A stretch of 64,000 nt of DNA from Pseudomonas indica NBRC 103045 (GTDB lineage Bacteria > Pseudomonadota > Gammaproteobacteria > Pseudomonadales > Pseudomonadaceae). The stretch lies in NCBI RefSeq assembly GCF_002091635.1, contig NZ_BDAC01000002.1:248001-312000 (forward strand), in the 5' to 3' direction. The notes under the pieces are model-generated. The model did not search any database. It was not told the DNA's origin and saw only the letters and a program-made list of their open reading frames with translations. Below, piece after piece: positions 48,577-57,125 of this stretch (its first letter is position 1; every line of letters starts with the position of its first letter). The position numbers and the translations under genes were made by a program.

Positions 48577-49362
48577 TCAGCGGGGCGCAAAGGCTTCGTC
48601 GAAGAAATCGTTCATCGCCCTGAAGGCACGGGCAGCCACCACCGGATGGTATTCGTTGCGCCCCGGCACGTTGGCCACCGGGTTGGTGAAGGAATGCACC
48701 GCGCCGCCATAGCTGACCAGTTGCCAGTCGGTCTTCGCCGCCTTCATTTCCTCGATGAAGCCGTCGACCTGCTCCTTGGGTACGGCGGGATCGTCCGCCC
48801 CGTGCAGTACCAGAATCGGTGCCTTGATGTTCTTCGCATCGGCCGGGTTCGGCGTATCCAGGTTGCCATGGAAGGACACGAAACCCTTCAAGGGTGAGCC
48901 CGAACGGGCCAACTCCAGGATGGCTCCGCCTCCGAAGCAGAAGCCGATGGCTCCCAGTTGGTCCTTGTTCAGGGCCACCTTCTCGCCCTGGCGCTCGAAA
49001 ACCTCCAGCGCCGCCTGGGTGCGCTTGCGCATCAGCGGCCGATCGGCGCGCAACGCACCGGCGGCGGCCTTGGCTTCGTCCGGATTGCTCGGCCTGACTG
49101 CCTTGCCGTACAGATCGGCCATGAACACCACATACTTGTCGCCGGCGGCACGGGCAGCCTTCTTCGCCGAATCCTCGTTGACGCCCAGCCAATTCGGCAC
49201 CATCAGCAGCCCCGGCCGCGGCGCCTTCACCGCATCGTCGTAGATCAGCAGGCCCTCGTAGGGCTCGCCATCGATCTCGTACGGCACCGGCTCGATCACC
49301 ACGCCAGCCTCGGCCAATCCAGCCAAACCGGCGAACACCAGGGGAAGCAGCCTTTTGCTCAT
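48577..49362 (-). CDS. Dienelactone hydrolase family protein, exported
   Basis: 261 aa. A signal peptide (about 1-19) is followed by a dienelactone hydrolase-type alpha/beta fold with the cysteine nucleophile Cys142 in GFCFGGG, Asp in GADDPAVP, and His in GGAVHSFTNP, as in the Cys-Asp-His triad of the family. A periplasmic location is unusual for classical chloroaromatic dienelactone hydrolases, so another ester or lactone substrate is likely. Confidence 0.9.
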   Translation of the reverse strand: MSKRLLPLVFAGLAGLAEAGVVIEPVPYEIDGEPYEGLLIYDDAVKAPRPGLLMVPNWLGVNEDSAKKAARAAGDKYVVFMADLYGKAVRPSNPDEAKAAAGALRADRPLMRKRTQAALEVFERQGEKVALNKDQLGAIGFCFGGGAILELARSGSPLKGFVSFHGNLDTPNPADAKNIKAPILVLHGADDPAVPKEQVDGFIEEMKAAKTDWQLVSYGGAVHSFTNPVANVPGRNEYHPVVAARAFRAMNDFFDEAFAPR

Positions 49363-49468
49363 CGTCTCGTCCTCCGTCACGGTCCAGACAGACAGCGTAG
49401 ACACTGAACGGGAATCGCTCTCAATCAGGACGTCACAAAGCATTACAGGGCTCTGCGCGGCTCTAATG

Positions 49469-49492
49469 AAAAAGGCCCGTAATGCGGGCCTT
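49469..49492 (-). terminator. Intrinsic terminator after htpG
   Basis: GGCCCG (49474-49479) and CGGGCC (49485-49490) with a 5-nt loop; on the minus strand TTTTT follows. Confidence 0.85.
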
Positions 49493-49512
49493 CCTCAAGC
49501 GAGCTGACGCCA

Positions 49513-51411
49513 TCAGGCCGAAAGCTCGACCAGCAGCTTGTTCAGCCGGCGCACATAGCTGGCCGGATCTTTCAGGCTGTCGCCCGCCGCCAGCGCGGCC
49601 TGGTCGAAGAGAATGTGCGAAAGATCGGCGAAACGATCCTCGTCCGACTCGGCATCCAGCTTCTCGATCAACGGGTGGGCCGGGTTGATCTCGAAGATCG
49701 GCTTGGACTCTGGCACCTTCTGTCCGCTGGCCTCGAGAATCTGGCGCATCTGCAGACCGAGATCCTGCTCGCCGATGGCGAGGATCGCCGGCGAGTCGGT
49801 CAGGCGGTGCGACACGCGCACTTCCTTGACCTGTTCGCCCAGTGCCCCCTTGAGGCGTTCCAGCAACCCTTCCTTGGCCTTGGCGATCTCTTCCTGGGCC
49901 TTCTTGTCCTCTTCGGTGTCCAACTTGCCGAGGTCCAGGTCGCCACGGGCGACATCGACGAACTGCTTGCCATCGAACTCGGTGAGGTAGCTCATCAGCC
50001 ACTCGTCGATACGATCGGTGAGCAGCAGAACCTCGATGCCCTTCTTACGGAACACTTCCAGGTGCGGGCTGTTCTTGATCTGCGCGTAGGACTCGCCGGT
50101 CAGGTAGTAGATCTTGTCCTGACCTTCCTTCACGCGGCCCAGGTAGTCGGCCAGCGAGACGCTCTGTTCGCCGGACTCGTCGGCGGTGGAAGAGAAACGC
50201 AGCAGGCCGGCAATCTTCTCCTTGTTGGCGAAGTCTTCCGCCGGACCTTCCTTGAGCACTTGGCCGAACGCCTTCCAGAAGGTCTTGTACTGCTCCGGCT
50301 CGCTCTTCGCCAGCTTCTCCAGCATATCGAGGACGCGCTTGGTCAGCGCCGACTTCATCGAGTCGATCACCGGGTCCTTCTGCAGAATCTCGCGGGAGAC
50401 GTTCAGCGAGAGGTCATTGGAGTCGATCACGCCCTTGATGAAGCGCAGGTACAGCGGCAGGAACTCGTCGGCCTGGTCCATGATGAACACGCGCTGCACA
50501 TAGAGCTTGAGGCCCTTGGGCGCTTCACGATGGTACAGGTCGAACGGCGCGCGGGCCGGCACGTAGAGCAGCGAGGTGTACTCCAGCTTGCCTTCGACCT
50601 TGTTGTGGCTCCAGGTCAGCGGGTTCTCGAAGTCGTGGGCGACGTGCTTGTAGAACTCCTGGTACTCCTCGTCCTTCACCTCGGTACGCGGACGGGTCCA
50701 CAGCGCGCTGGCGCGGTTGACGGTTTCCCATTCGGGCTCGGCCGGCTTGTCCTCGCCGTGATGCTCCTTCGGCAATTCGATGGGCAGAGCGATGTGGTCG
50801 GAGTACTTCTTGATGATGTTGCGCAGACGCCAGCCGTCGGCGAACTCCTCCTCGTCCTTCTTCAGGTGCAGGACGATACGGGTACCGCGCTCGGGCTTCT
50901 CCACGGTCGCGACGTCGAACTCGCCCTCGCCCTTCGAAGACCAGTGCACCCCTTCGCTCGCCGGCGCGCTGGCTCGGCGGGTGAAGACATCCACCTTGTC
51001 GGCGACGATGAAGGCCGAATAGAAGCCCACGCCGAACTGACCGATCAGGTGGGAGTCCTTCTTCTGATCACCGGACAGGTTCTTCAGGAAGTCGGCGGTA
51101 CCGGATTTGGCGATGGTGCCGAGGTGAGTGACCACCTCTTCGCGGCTCATACCGATGCCGTTGTCTTCGATGGTGACGGTCTTGGCGTCCTTATCGAAGC
51201 TCACGCGAATCTTCAGGTCCGCCCCGCCCTCGAGCAGCTCGGGCTTGGCCAGTGCCTCGAAGCGCAGCTTGTCGGCGGCATCGGAGGCATTGGAGACCAG
51301 CTCGCGGAGGAAGATTTCCTTGTTCGAATACAAGGAATGGATCATCAGGTGCAGCAGTTGCTTCACCTCGGTCTGGAAGCCCAGCGTCTCTTTTTGAGTC
51401 TCCACACTCAT
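49513..51411 (-). CDS. htpG: Molecular chaperone HtpG (Hsp90)
   Basis: 632 aa, normal for bacterial Hsp90. The N-terminal ATPase has [11 protein letters not shown] with the catalytic glutamate, DNGIGM and [11 protein letters not shown]. The middle domain has the NVSREILQ signature and a C-terminal dimerisation domain ends the protein. HtpG folds and remodels client proteins with DnaK. The ATG at 51411 has GGAG 10 bases upstream. A sigma-32 type promoter and a strong terminator bracket it, so it is a monocistronic heat-shock gene. Confidence 0.98.
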   Translation of the reverse strand: MSVETQKETLGFQTEVKQLLHLMIHSLYSNKEIFLRELVSNASDAADKLRFEALAKPELLEGGADLKIRVSFDKDAKTVTIEDNGIGMSREEVVTHLGTIAKSGTADFLKNLSGDQKKDSHLIGQFGVGFYSAFIVADKVDVFTRRASAPASEGVHWSSKGEGEFDVATVEKPERGTRIVLHLKKDEEEFADGWRLRNIIKKYSDHIALPIELPKEHHGEDKPAEPEWETVNRASALWTRPRTEVKDEEYQEFYKHVAHDFENPLTWSHNKVEGKLEYTSLLYVPARAPFDLYHREAPKGLKLYVQRVFIMDQADEFLPLYLRFIKGVIDSNDLSLNVSREILQKDPVIDSMKSALTKRVLDMLEKLAKSEPEQYKTFWKAFGQVLKEGPAEDFANKEKIAGLLRFSSTADESGEQSVSLADYLGRVKEGQDKIYYLTGESYAQIKNSPHLEVFRKKGIEVLLLTDRIDEWLMSYLTEFDGKQFVDVARGDLDLGKLDTEEDKKAQEEIAKAKEGLLERLKGALGEQVKEVRVSHRLTDSPAILAIGEQDLGLQMRQILEASGQKVPESKPIFEINPAHPLIEKLDAESDEDRFADLSHILFDQAALAAGDSLKDPASYVRRLNKLLVELSA

Positions 51412-51429
51412 GGTCGTCTAACTCCACTT

Positions 51430-51463
51430 GGATGGCAGGCCGCAACTGCGGCGGATGCCATCC
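51430..51463. repeat. Two-part inverted repeat between the htpG promoter and gene
   Basis: GGATGGCA (51430-51437) pairs with TGCCATCC (51456-51463), and inside, GCCGC pairs with GCGGC around AACT. It starts at the edge of the -10 element, so part may lie before the transcription start; it could be an operator or a 5'-leader hairpin. Confidence 0.6.
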
Positions 51464-51491
51464 AGATGGGGGCTTTGCCTGGGATTTCAAG
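51464..51491 (-). promoter_or_regulatory. Sigma-32 heat-shock promoter of htpG
   Basis: On the minus strand CTTGAAA (51491-51485), 13 bp, then CCCCATCT (51471-51464). Both elements match the RpoH consensus CTTGAAA-N13-CCCCATNT exactly. It lies 53 bp upstream of the htpG ATG. Confidence 0.93.
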
Positions 51492-51515
51492 TGTTTGGCC
51501 AGACGCCCCGCACAA

Positions 51516-52772
51516 TCAGGGCTCCAGCAACTCGATCCTGGCGATATCCTCGGGGCGCAGGCTGAAGTTCGCCTCGCCGGCACCGTTCATGTTGCGCCGG
51601 ATCAGCACATGGCCTTCGTTGTCGAGGCCAACGAAACGTCCCTGGACGGTACCGCCGCGCTCGTTGACCAGTCGCATCGCGAGGTTCCGGTAGTGATTGG
51701 GATTGCTCAACAGGCGCTCCAGGGAGAAACGCTGGCGGCGATCGGCGGGACGGGCGCCGGCATCGGCGGTCGGTGCCTGGGCCGGACGGTCCTGCTCGAC
51801 GGCGGCAGTCGTTGCCTGGGGCGGAGGAAGCGGCGGGAAGCGATCCCCTTCCACCATCCAACCGCGCGAGCCGGCCTTGCTCAGGCGCAATGGCAGGTGC
51901 TCCGAGCGGTCGTCGATCCGGGCATCGACCTCGAGTTCAAGAGACTTGGCCGGCAGCGTCGGGGTCGGCAGCGTGGTCAGCTCCACAGCACGGGTGGCGA
52001 AGCGGCGCTGCAGGTAGTCCTCGATCACGTAGGCCAGGGTGTCCCTGGAGTCGTAGGTGGTGTCCACCTTGCCATCGTCGCGATAGCGCAGGCGGTCGGT
52101 GAACAGTTCCACGGTACCGCTCAGGGTAGTCTGGTATTGCGGCGGCAACACGAGGTGGAAGTCCCCCACCAGCCGATTCGGCGCTTCCGGTTTCAGGTCC
52201 AGATGCAGCGTATAGCCGCGGCTCAGCCGGCGGGCTTCTGGAAGCTCCTGCTCGGGCAGCAGCCAGCTCACCTCGACTTCCGGCAGCTTGCCGGCGTCCT
52301 GCGGCAGGACATCCAGGCGAACGCCGTCTTCCGTCGCTTGCGGCAGGCGGATGCTCAACTCGCGGCGAGCGAAGAAATCCTGCCCCTCGCGCAAACTGAG
52401 GATGCCATCGATCAGTTCGCCCCGCTGCGGCGCGAATGGCTCGCCGTTCAGCTCGCCATGCAGACGGATCGCCAACTCGGCCGGCGCCTCCTGCTGTGGC
52501 TGCAGCCAGTGCATGGCGAGTATCGCTTCCAGGCGCGCCGCATCCCGGTTGGCCAGCAGGGTCATGCCCACCACCAGCGGAATCACCCCCAGGGCCGCCA
52601 GCACCACGGCCTTGCGCGCCGTGCGCCAGTGCCGCAGGACGTAGATCAGGGTGATCGGCGGCAGCAGGCTGCCGAAGCCCCAGAGCAGGCCGGTACCGAA
52701 GGCCAGCATCACCAGCCAGACCAGACCGGCCAGCATCAACAACAGACCGCCGAGAATCAGCAGTGCATCCAT
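51516..52772 (-). CDS. Membrane protein with long soluble domain, family unknown
   Basis: 418 aa from the ATG at 52772. Three membrane helices occupy about 3-30, 33-48 and 58-76 (MDALLILGGLLLMLAGLVWL; LLPPITLIYVL; VVLAALGVIPLVVGMTLL). A periplasmic or cytoplasmic domain of about 270 residues follows with LDLKPEAPNRLVGDFHLVLP, then a Pro/Ala/Gln linker and a terminal GRFVGLDNEGHVLIRRNMNGAGEANFSLRPEDIARIELLEP that resembles a small beta-barrel RNA-binding-like or MFS-associated cap. I do not recognise a named family. It ends 25 bp before the htpG -35 element. Confidence 0.72.
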   Translation of the reverse strand: MDALLILGGLLLMLAGLVWLVMLAFGTGLLWGFGSLLPPITLIYVLRHWRTARKAVVLAALGVIPLVVGMTLLANRDAARLEAILAMHWLQPQQEAPAELAIRLHGELNGEPFAPQRGELIDGILSLREGQDFFARRELSIRLPQATEDGVRLDVLPQDAGKLPEVEVSWLLPEQELPEARRLSRGYTLHLDLKPEAPNRLVGDFHLVLPPQYQTTLSGTVELFTDRLRYRDDGKVDTTYDSRDTLAYVIEDYLQRRFATRAVELTTLPTPTLPAKSLELEVDARIDDRSEHLPLRLSKAGSRGWMVEGDRFPPLPPPQATTAAVEQDRPAQAPTADAGARPADRRQRFSLERLLSNPNHYRNLAMRLVNERGGTVQGRFVGLDNEGHVLIRRNMNGAGEANFSLRPEDIARIELLEP

Positions 52773-52854
52773 CCGGAATTCCTTGTAATGGCCGCCCTTT
52801 GCGTCGAGGAACAACGCGCTCTTTCAGGCGCCGCCAATCTGGCAGCGGCGGGCG

Positions 52855-53301
52855 TCAGGGCCCGTCCACCTTGAAATGAGCGCGCGCCGTCGCGATGGGT
52901 TCGGCTTGGGTTGTCTGCCAGGCGGTGATGGCGACGTTCGCCACACGGCGCCCCTGTCGCCAGACCTGGCACTGAGCGAAGGTGTCACGATAATGACCAG
53001 CGCGCAGGTAATCTATGGAGAAGTCGATGATTTTGGGCAAATGTGGGATGCCCATGAACATCAGCAGGTGAAGCATGGCCGCATGTTCCATGAACCCGGC
53101 GATCACGCCGCCATGGATGGCCGGAAGGATCGGGTTGCCGATGGTGTCTTTGCTGGCTGGCAGGCGGAACACCAAGTCGTCGCCCAGCCGCAGACACTCG
53201 ACGCCGATCAGCTTCGCGTAGGGAATCAGGCCGAGCAGTTGGTCGTAGTCGTTCTTTTCCCGGGCCTCGCGCACCAGGGTATCGAAATCCAGACCGCTCA
53301 T
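52855..53301 (-). CDS. PaaI-like hotdog thioesterase
   Basis: 148 aa from the ATG at 53301. Hotdog motif LPAIHGGVIAGFMEHAAM with His and Glu at the active-site helix, and the closing strands VANVAITAWQ. Probably hydrolyses acyl-CoA or aryl-CoA. It overlaps the preceding thioesterase gene by 4 bp; the two share the fold but differ in the acidic residue, which suggests paralogues that may form a heteromer. Confidence 0.85.
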   Translation of the reverse strand: MSGLDFDTLVREAREKNDYDQLLGLIPYAKLIGVECLRLGDDLVFRLPASKDTIGNPILPAIHGGVIAGFMEHAAMLHLLMFMGIPHLPKIIDFSIDYLRAGHYRDTFAQCQVWRQGRRVANVAITAWQTTQAEPIATARAHFKVDGP

Positions 53302-53774
53302 GCCGCACCGCCTTGAATGTCGCGCTTGAGCCCCTGCCCACCCTGGGCGGCCTTGCCCATGCGCATGAAGGTCCCGACCACATGGGCGATCGGCTGCTGC
53401 GGGTCGTCCTGGTAGGCGAAGCCGCGCGTGAAAATGATGTTCGGCGTGACCCGATAGCATTCGGCGAACCCATAGACGTCCTTGTGCGGCTCAGCCGGGT
53501 GCATGTAGTCGATGCGCAAATCCAGGGTCGGACAGATTTCGAAATCGGGCAGCGCACAGACCGTGGAAATGCCGCAGGTGGTATCCATGAGCGTGGTGAT
53601 CGCACCGCCATGGATCACGCCGGTGTCGGGGTTACCGATGATCGAGGAGCTGTAGGGTAGACGCAGGGTCAGGCCATGGCTGTCGGCCGCCTCCACCGCT
53701 ATTCCCAGGACCTGGCAATGGCGAAGGGCCGAGAGGAAACGCTGGGCCCGTTCGAGGATAACGCTGTCGCTCAC
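53298..53774 (-). CDS. PaaI-like hotdog thioesterase
   Basis: 158 aa from a GTG at 53774. Motif GVIHGGAITTLMDTTCG with the catalytic Asp in the canonical PaaI position, followed by LDLRIDYMHPAE. No ATG in frame upstream gives a longer product; the ribosome binding site (GAGAA) is weak. Partner of the downstream thioesterase by overlap. Confidence 0.85.
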   Translation of the reverse strand: MSDSVILERAQRFLSALRHCQVLGIAVEAADSHGLTLRLPYSSSIIGNPDTGVIHGGAITTLMDTTCGISTVCALPDFEICPTLDLRIDYMHPAEPHKDVYGFAECYRVTPNIIFTRGFAYQDDPQQPIAHVVGTFMRMGKAAQGGQGLKRDIQGGAA

Positions 53775-53915
53775 GATCGGTTCTCATACATCAAAAAATC
53801 GAGGCGCGCATCATACCTTCTTGTGGGGATACGCCGCAGAGAAACGGGAACTTAATCACACTTTCCAGCTCGAAAATGCCGCGAACGGGACATGCCCGTT
53901 GTTTGGAGAATGATC

Positions 53916-54200
53916 ATGCAGAAATCCCTCACCTACGCCCTGCTGCTTGCCGCGACGGTCGGCCTGGCCGCTTGTGAGAAGACCCCGGAAGACAAGATGC
54001 AATCCGCCAAGGAGTCGGCTTCCGAAGCCATCGAGAACCTGGGCGAAGCCGCCGAGGAAAGCAGCGAAGCCGCCGAGCAGAAGGCCGACCAGGCGCTGGG
54101 TAACGAACCCACCACCGGCGAGAAGATCGAAGAGACCGCCGACGATGCCGCCGACGCTATCGAAGAGGCGGGAGACGAAGCGAAAGACGCCGCCAACTGA
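53916..54200 (+). CDS. Small acidic lipoprotein
   Basis: 94 aa. A lipobox LAAC places the lipidated cysteine at residue 20. The mature part is a helix rich in Glu, Ala, Asp and Lys with heptad-like repeats (ESASEAIENLGEAAEES), a coiled-coil or disordered extended form. It resembles small stress-type lipoproteins but no family is recognised. The ATG at 53916 has GGAGA eight bases upstream. Codon use matches neighbours. Confidence 0.85.
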   Translation: MQKSLTYALLLAATVGLAACEKTPEDKMQSAKESASEAIENLGEAAEESSEAAEQKADQALGNEPTTGEKIEETADDAADAIEEAGDEAKDAAN

Positions 54201-54212
54201 CGGCGCCTCATA

Positions 54213-54263
54213 GGGAGCGGATTCGTCAGCAGGCCGGCACCGGCGCGAACGAATCCGCCTCCC
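54213..54263. repeat. Long imperfect inverted repeat between convergent genes
   Basis: GGGAGCGGATTCGT (54213-54226) pairs with ACGAATCCGC-C-TCCC (54249-54263), with one bulged base, around a GC-rich centre. Probably acts as a terminator hairpin for the lipoprotein gene, or is a remnant of an intergenic repeat; no T-run follows. Confidence 0.55.
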
Positions 54264-54264
54264 G

Positions 54265-54657
54265 TCAGCGCAATGCCGGGCTGACCATGAGTGCCAGGCA
54301 GCACAGCAGACCGATACCCCAGATCACACTGCGCTGCCAGTGCAAGTCAGCCCAGTAGCAGATCAGATAAAGCACCCGCGAAATCACGAAGGTCACCGCC
54401 AGTGCGTCGATCAGAAACCCCTGCGTCTGGGTGGTGTGCGCCATCAAGACTCCGGCCACGAACAGCGGGAAGATTTCGAAGCTGTTCTGGTGAGCCGCCA
54501 GCGCGCGGGCACCGAATCCGGTCAGCCGGGCCTGTTGGGCACGCGGGTGACGGTTGTCGTATCCCCGCCCCTCCTCGCTCATCGCCTTGGCCACAGGTGC
54601 CTTGGCCAGGTAGATCAGCAGCGCGCTGATGAACAAGCACCAGAATGGAATCGTCAT
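54265..54657 (-). CDS. MAPEG-family membrane protein
   Basis: 130 aa from the ATG at 54657. Four membrane helices (about 3-20, 50-72, 78-98, 104-125). The MAPEG pattern is seen as NRHPRAQQARLTGFGARALAAHQNSFEIFPLF, where the basic residues and the Gln-Asn-Ser segment bind glutathione in eukaryotic relatives. Bacterial members are mostly unassigned. It overlaps the DUF599 gene by 4 bp. Confidence 0.9.
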   Translation of the reverse strand: MTIPFWCLFISALLIYLAKAPVAKAMSEEGRGYDNRHPRAQQARLTGFGARALAAHQNSFEIFPLFVAGVLMAHTTQTQGFLIDALAVTFVISRVLYLICYWADLHWQRSVIWGIGLLCCLALMVSPALR

Positions 54658-55388
54658 TCGCTTTTCTCCTTGAGCGGCTCGGCCGCGGGGGTCTGGGTGT
54701 AGACCATTACTTCCAGTACATCCGAATGAAATTCTCGGCGGTACAGCACCACTACCACGCCGGCGGTGATCAGCATGAAGAACCAGGGGTTGATGAACCA
54801 GGCCAACATCGACATGCCGAAATAATAGGCACGCAGGCCGAAGTTGAACTGGTTGGCGGCCATGGAGATCACCCGTGCGGCGCGTTCGGCGAACGCCTTG
54901 CGCTCCTGCTCGGTGACATGACGCTCGCCGACCATCGGCGCGGACCCCACCAGCACGGCCGCGAAGTTGTATTGGCGCATGCACCAGCTGAAGGTGAAGA
55001 AGGCGTAGACGAACACCATCGCCAACCCCAGCAACTTGATTTCGGACATCTCCCGGGTCGCCGCCTGGACGAACGGGAGGTCAGCCAGCAGCGACACCGC
55101 ACGATCGGACGCCCCGAGCACGGTGAGGATGCCGGCGAGAATGATCAAGGTACTGGAGGCGAAGAACGACGCGTTGCGCTCCAGGTTGCCGATCACGTTG
55201 GCATCGCCGATGCGGTTGTCGCGCAGCAGCAGGCGACGCATCCAGTCCTCCCGATAGAGATGCAGGACGCTGGCCAGACAAGGGGTGTCGCGGCCCTTCC
55301 AGGTGGCGTACCGGGTATAGCCGATCCAGCAGACAAGGAACCAGAAAATGGCGAGAAGATGGGGCAGATAGCTTTCAGCGCTGAACAT
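54654..55388 (-). CDS. DUF599 membrane protein
   Basis: 244 aa. Four helices: about 8-25, 72-90, 118-138 and 205-225. The family signature GNLERNASFFASSTLIILAGILTVLGA and the late NQFNFGLRAYYFGMSMLAWFINPWFF are clear. Function unknown. Overlap with the MAPEG gene suggests a membrane complex of the two. Confidence 0.9.
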   Translation of the reverse strand: MFSAESYLPHLLAIFWFLVCWIGYTRYATWKGRDTPCLASVLHLYREDWMRRLLLRDNRIGDANVIGNLERNASFFASSTLIILAGILTVLGASDRAVSLLADLPFVQAATREMSEIKLLGLAMVFVYAFFTFSWCMRQYNFAAVLVGSAPMVGERHVTEQERKAFAERAARVISMAANQFNFGLRAYYFGMSMLAWFINPWFFMLITAGVVVVLYRREFHSDVLEVMVYTQTPAAEPLKEKSE

Positions 55389-55443
55389 GGATTCTCCTTG
55401 CAGGCTCGCCGATTATAGACAGCACTGGCTTTCCTCAAGCCAC

Positions 55444-55470
55444 AAAAAAGGCCGCGTCGGCGGCCTTTTT
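55444..55470. terminator. Bidirectional terminator after braB
   Basis: GGCCGC (55450-55455) and GCGGCC (55460-55465) with loop GTCG, flanked by AAAAAA and TTTTT. It ends the braB transcript on the minus strand, upstream of the DUF599 gene. Confidence 0.9.
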
Positions 55471-55480
55471 CGTTCGGTGT

Positions 55481-56800
55481 TTATCTCGAAGCCAATGCAG
55501 CCTTCGGTTTCCCCAGGATGCGGTCGAGCACCGCCGCCAGCACCAGTGTCACCAGCGCCGGAATCAGCCAGCCAAGGCTCTGCTCGGCCAATGGCAGACG
55601 GCTGATGAAACTCGGTACCAAGTCCTGGCGTCCGGTCGCGGCGATCCCGTCGAAAACGCCGAAGATCAAAGTCACCGCCATCACCGGCACGAACACCAGA
55701 CGCTGCGACAGCCACAGGCGATCCAGCAGGCTTAGCGCGACCAGCACGATAGCCAACGGATAGAGGCCAACCAGAACCGGCACCGAAACGCTGATCAACT
55801 GGGTCAGCCCCTGGTTGGCGACACCCAGGCTGAACAGGCCGAAGAGGATGACCACGGTGCGGTAGGAGACCGGCAGCAGGCCGCTGAAGAACTCCCCACA
55901 GGCGGTCAGCAGGCCGACTGCGGTGGTCAGACAGGCCAGCGTAATGACTACGGACAACAGCAGACTGCCAGTCGTACCGAAAGTGTGCTGGACGTAGGTC
56001 GTCAGAATCTGCACACCGTTCTGCGCGTCACCGGCAATCCCCTGGCTGGTGGCGCCAAGGTAGAACAACGCCAGATAGACCAGCGACAAGCCGATGGCGG
56101 CAACGATCCCGGCCACGACCGAGTAGCGCGTCACCAGGCTCGCATCGCTCACGCCGCGGTCGCGGATCGCCGTAGCGATGACGATGCCGAACACCAGGGC
56201 GCCCAGGGTATCCATGGTCAGGTAGCCTTGCAGGAAGCCTTGCACGAACGGTTCGGCCTGATAGCTGTCGGAAGTCACGCCGACCTCACCAGCCGGCGCG
56301 AACAGTGCAGCGCCACCCAGCACCAGCAAGGCAGCCAGCAGGACCGGGGTGATGAACTTGCCGATGCGGTCCACCAGGCGCCCCGGATTGAGCGAAAGGA
56401 ACAGCACGGCGACGAAATAGGCCAGCGTGTAGAGCAGCAGCGGCATACCGCTGTTGCCGGTGAACGGCGCCACGCCCATCTCGAAGGACACCACGGCGGT
56501 ACGCGGCGTCGCGAACAGAGGACCGATCGCCAGATAGACCGCTACGGCGAGAAGCGTACCGGCGGACTTGCCGAGCGGCGCGGTCAGCCGCTCCATGCCG
56601 CCCCCCACCCTGGCCAGGGCCACGACCGTCAACAGCGGCAGACCGACGCCGGTCAGGAGGAAACCGAAAGCCGCCTGGCCCATGTTCTGTCCGGCAGCCA
56701 TACCGGCGCTCGGTGGAAAGATGATGTTGCCCGCGCCGAGGAACAGCGCGAATGTCATGAAGCCGAGGGCCAGCAGGTCCAGACCTTTCAAACGAATCAT
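55481..56800 (-). CDS. braB: Branched-chain amino acid transporter BraB (LIVCS family)
   Basis: 439 aa from the ATG at 56800. Twelve membrane helices, with the conserved LLALGFMTFALFLGAGNIIFPPSAGM and TPRTAVVSFE segments of Na+-coupled Leu/Ile/Val carriers (BrnQ/BraB). It imports branched-chain amino acids with sodium. The start overlaps the stop of a short leader ORF (ATGA) and has no convincing ribosome binding site of its own, so translation may depend on coupling. A GTG at 56815 is in frame but weaker. Confidence 0.95.
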   Translation of the reverse strand: MIRLKGLDLLALGFMTFALFLGAGNIIFPPSAGMAAGQNMGQAAFGFLLTGVGLPLLTVVALARVGGGMERLTAPLGKSAGTLLAVAVYLAIGPLFATPRTAVVSFEMGVAPFTGNSGMPLLLYTLAYFVAVLFLSLNPGRLVDRIGKFITPVLLAALLVLGGAALFAPAGEVGVTSDSYQAEPFVQGFLQGYLTMDTLGALVFGIVIATAIRDRGVSDASLVTRYSVVAGIVAAIGLSLVYLALFYLGATSQGIAGDAQNGVQILTTYVQHTFGTTGSLLLSVVITLACLTTAVGLLTACGEFFSGLLPVSYRTVVILFGLFSLGVANQGLTQLISVSVPVLVGLYPLAIVLVALSLLDRLWLSQRLVFVPVMAVTLIFGVFDGIAATGRQDLVPSFISRLPLAEQSLGWLIPALVTLVLAAVLDRILGKPKAALASR

Positions 56801-56832
56801 TTCGGGAAATACCACATGCAGGAAATCGTCAT
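56797..56832 (-). CDS. Possible 11-residue leader peptide coupled to braB
   Basis: An 11-codon ORF (MTISCMWYFPK) ends in TGA overlapping the braB ATG by 4 bp. An AGGGGAG site (complement of 56843-56849) lies 10 bases before its ATG. It contains rare-type residues Trp, Cys, Met but only one branched-chain codon, so it is not a classical attenuator; coupling of initiation is the simplest role. Chance occurrence is possible. Confidence 0.35.
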   Translation of the reverse strand: MTISCMWYFPK

Positions 56833-57080
56833 TGCAGAGGGTCTCCCCTTGGGGTCGAGGGAAACGTCATCCTTCCGGTTGGGAGGGACCATGGAAAGCG
56901 CCTGCTACCCCTGGGTAAGGGGTCGGCGCGGCGAAGGCGGCACCTTAATGGAAACAGCCGCATTCAGCGACTGCTGGCCGTCCGACGCGTCGAACCGCCA
57001 ATGGCGGATGTCGCAAATCTGTAAATAGTGTCCGCTTGGTCAGAATTCCCCGACGGCATTAAAAAAACATTGCCCAAACG
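56801..57080. other. braB leader and promoter region
   Basis: About 280 bp between braB and the sucD terminator. It contains the leader ORF, a CCGCCA-A-TGGCGG palindrome at 56995-57007, and an A-rich block near 57060-57070. A sigma-70 promoter was not placed with confidence. Confidence 0.45.
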
Positions 57081-57103
57081 AAAAAGGCCACCCGAAGGTG
57101 GCC
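57081..57103 (-). terminator. Intrinsic terminator after sucD
   Basis: GGCCACC (57086-57092) and GGTGGCC (57097-57103) with loop CGAA; on the minus strand TTTTT follows. It ends the suc operon. Confidence 0.92.
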
Positions 57104-57125
57104 TCTCTCAACAGTCGCGTCGGCC

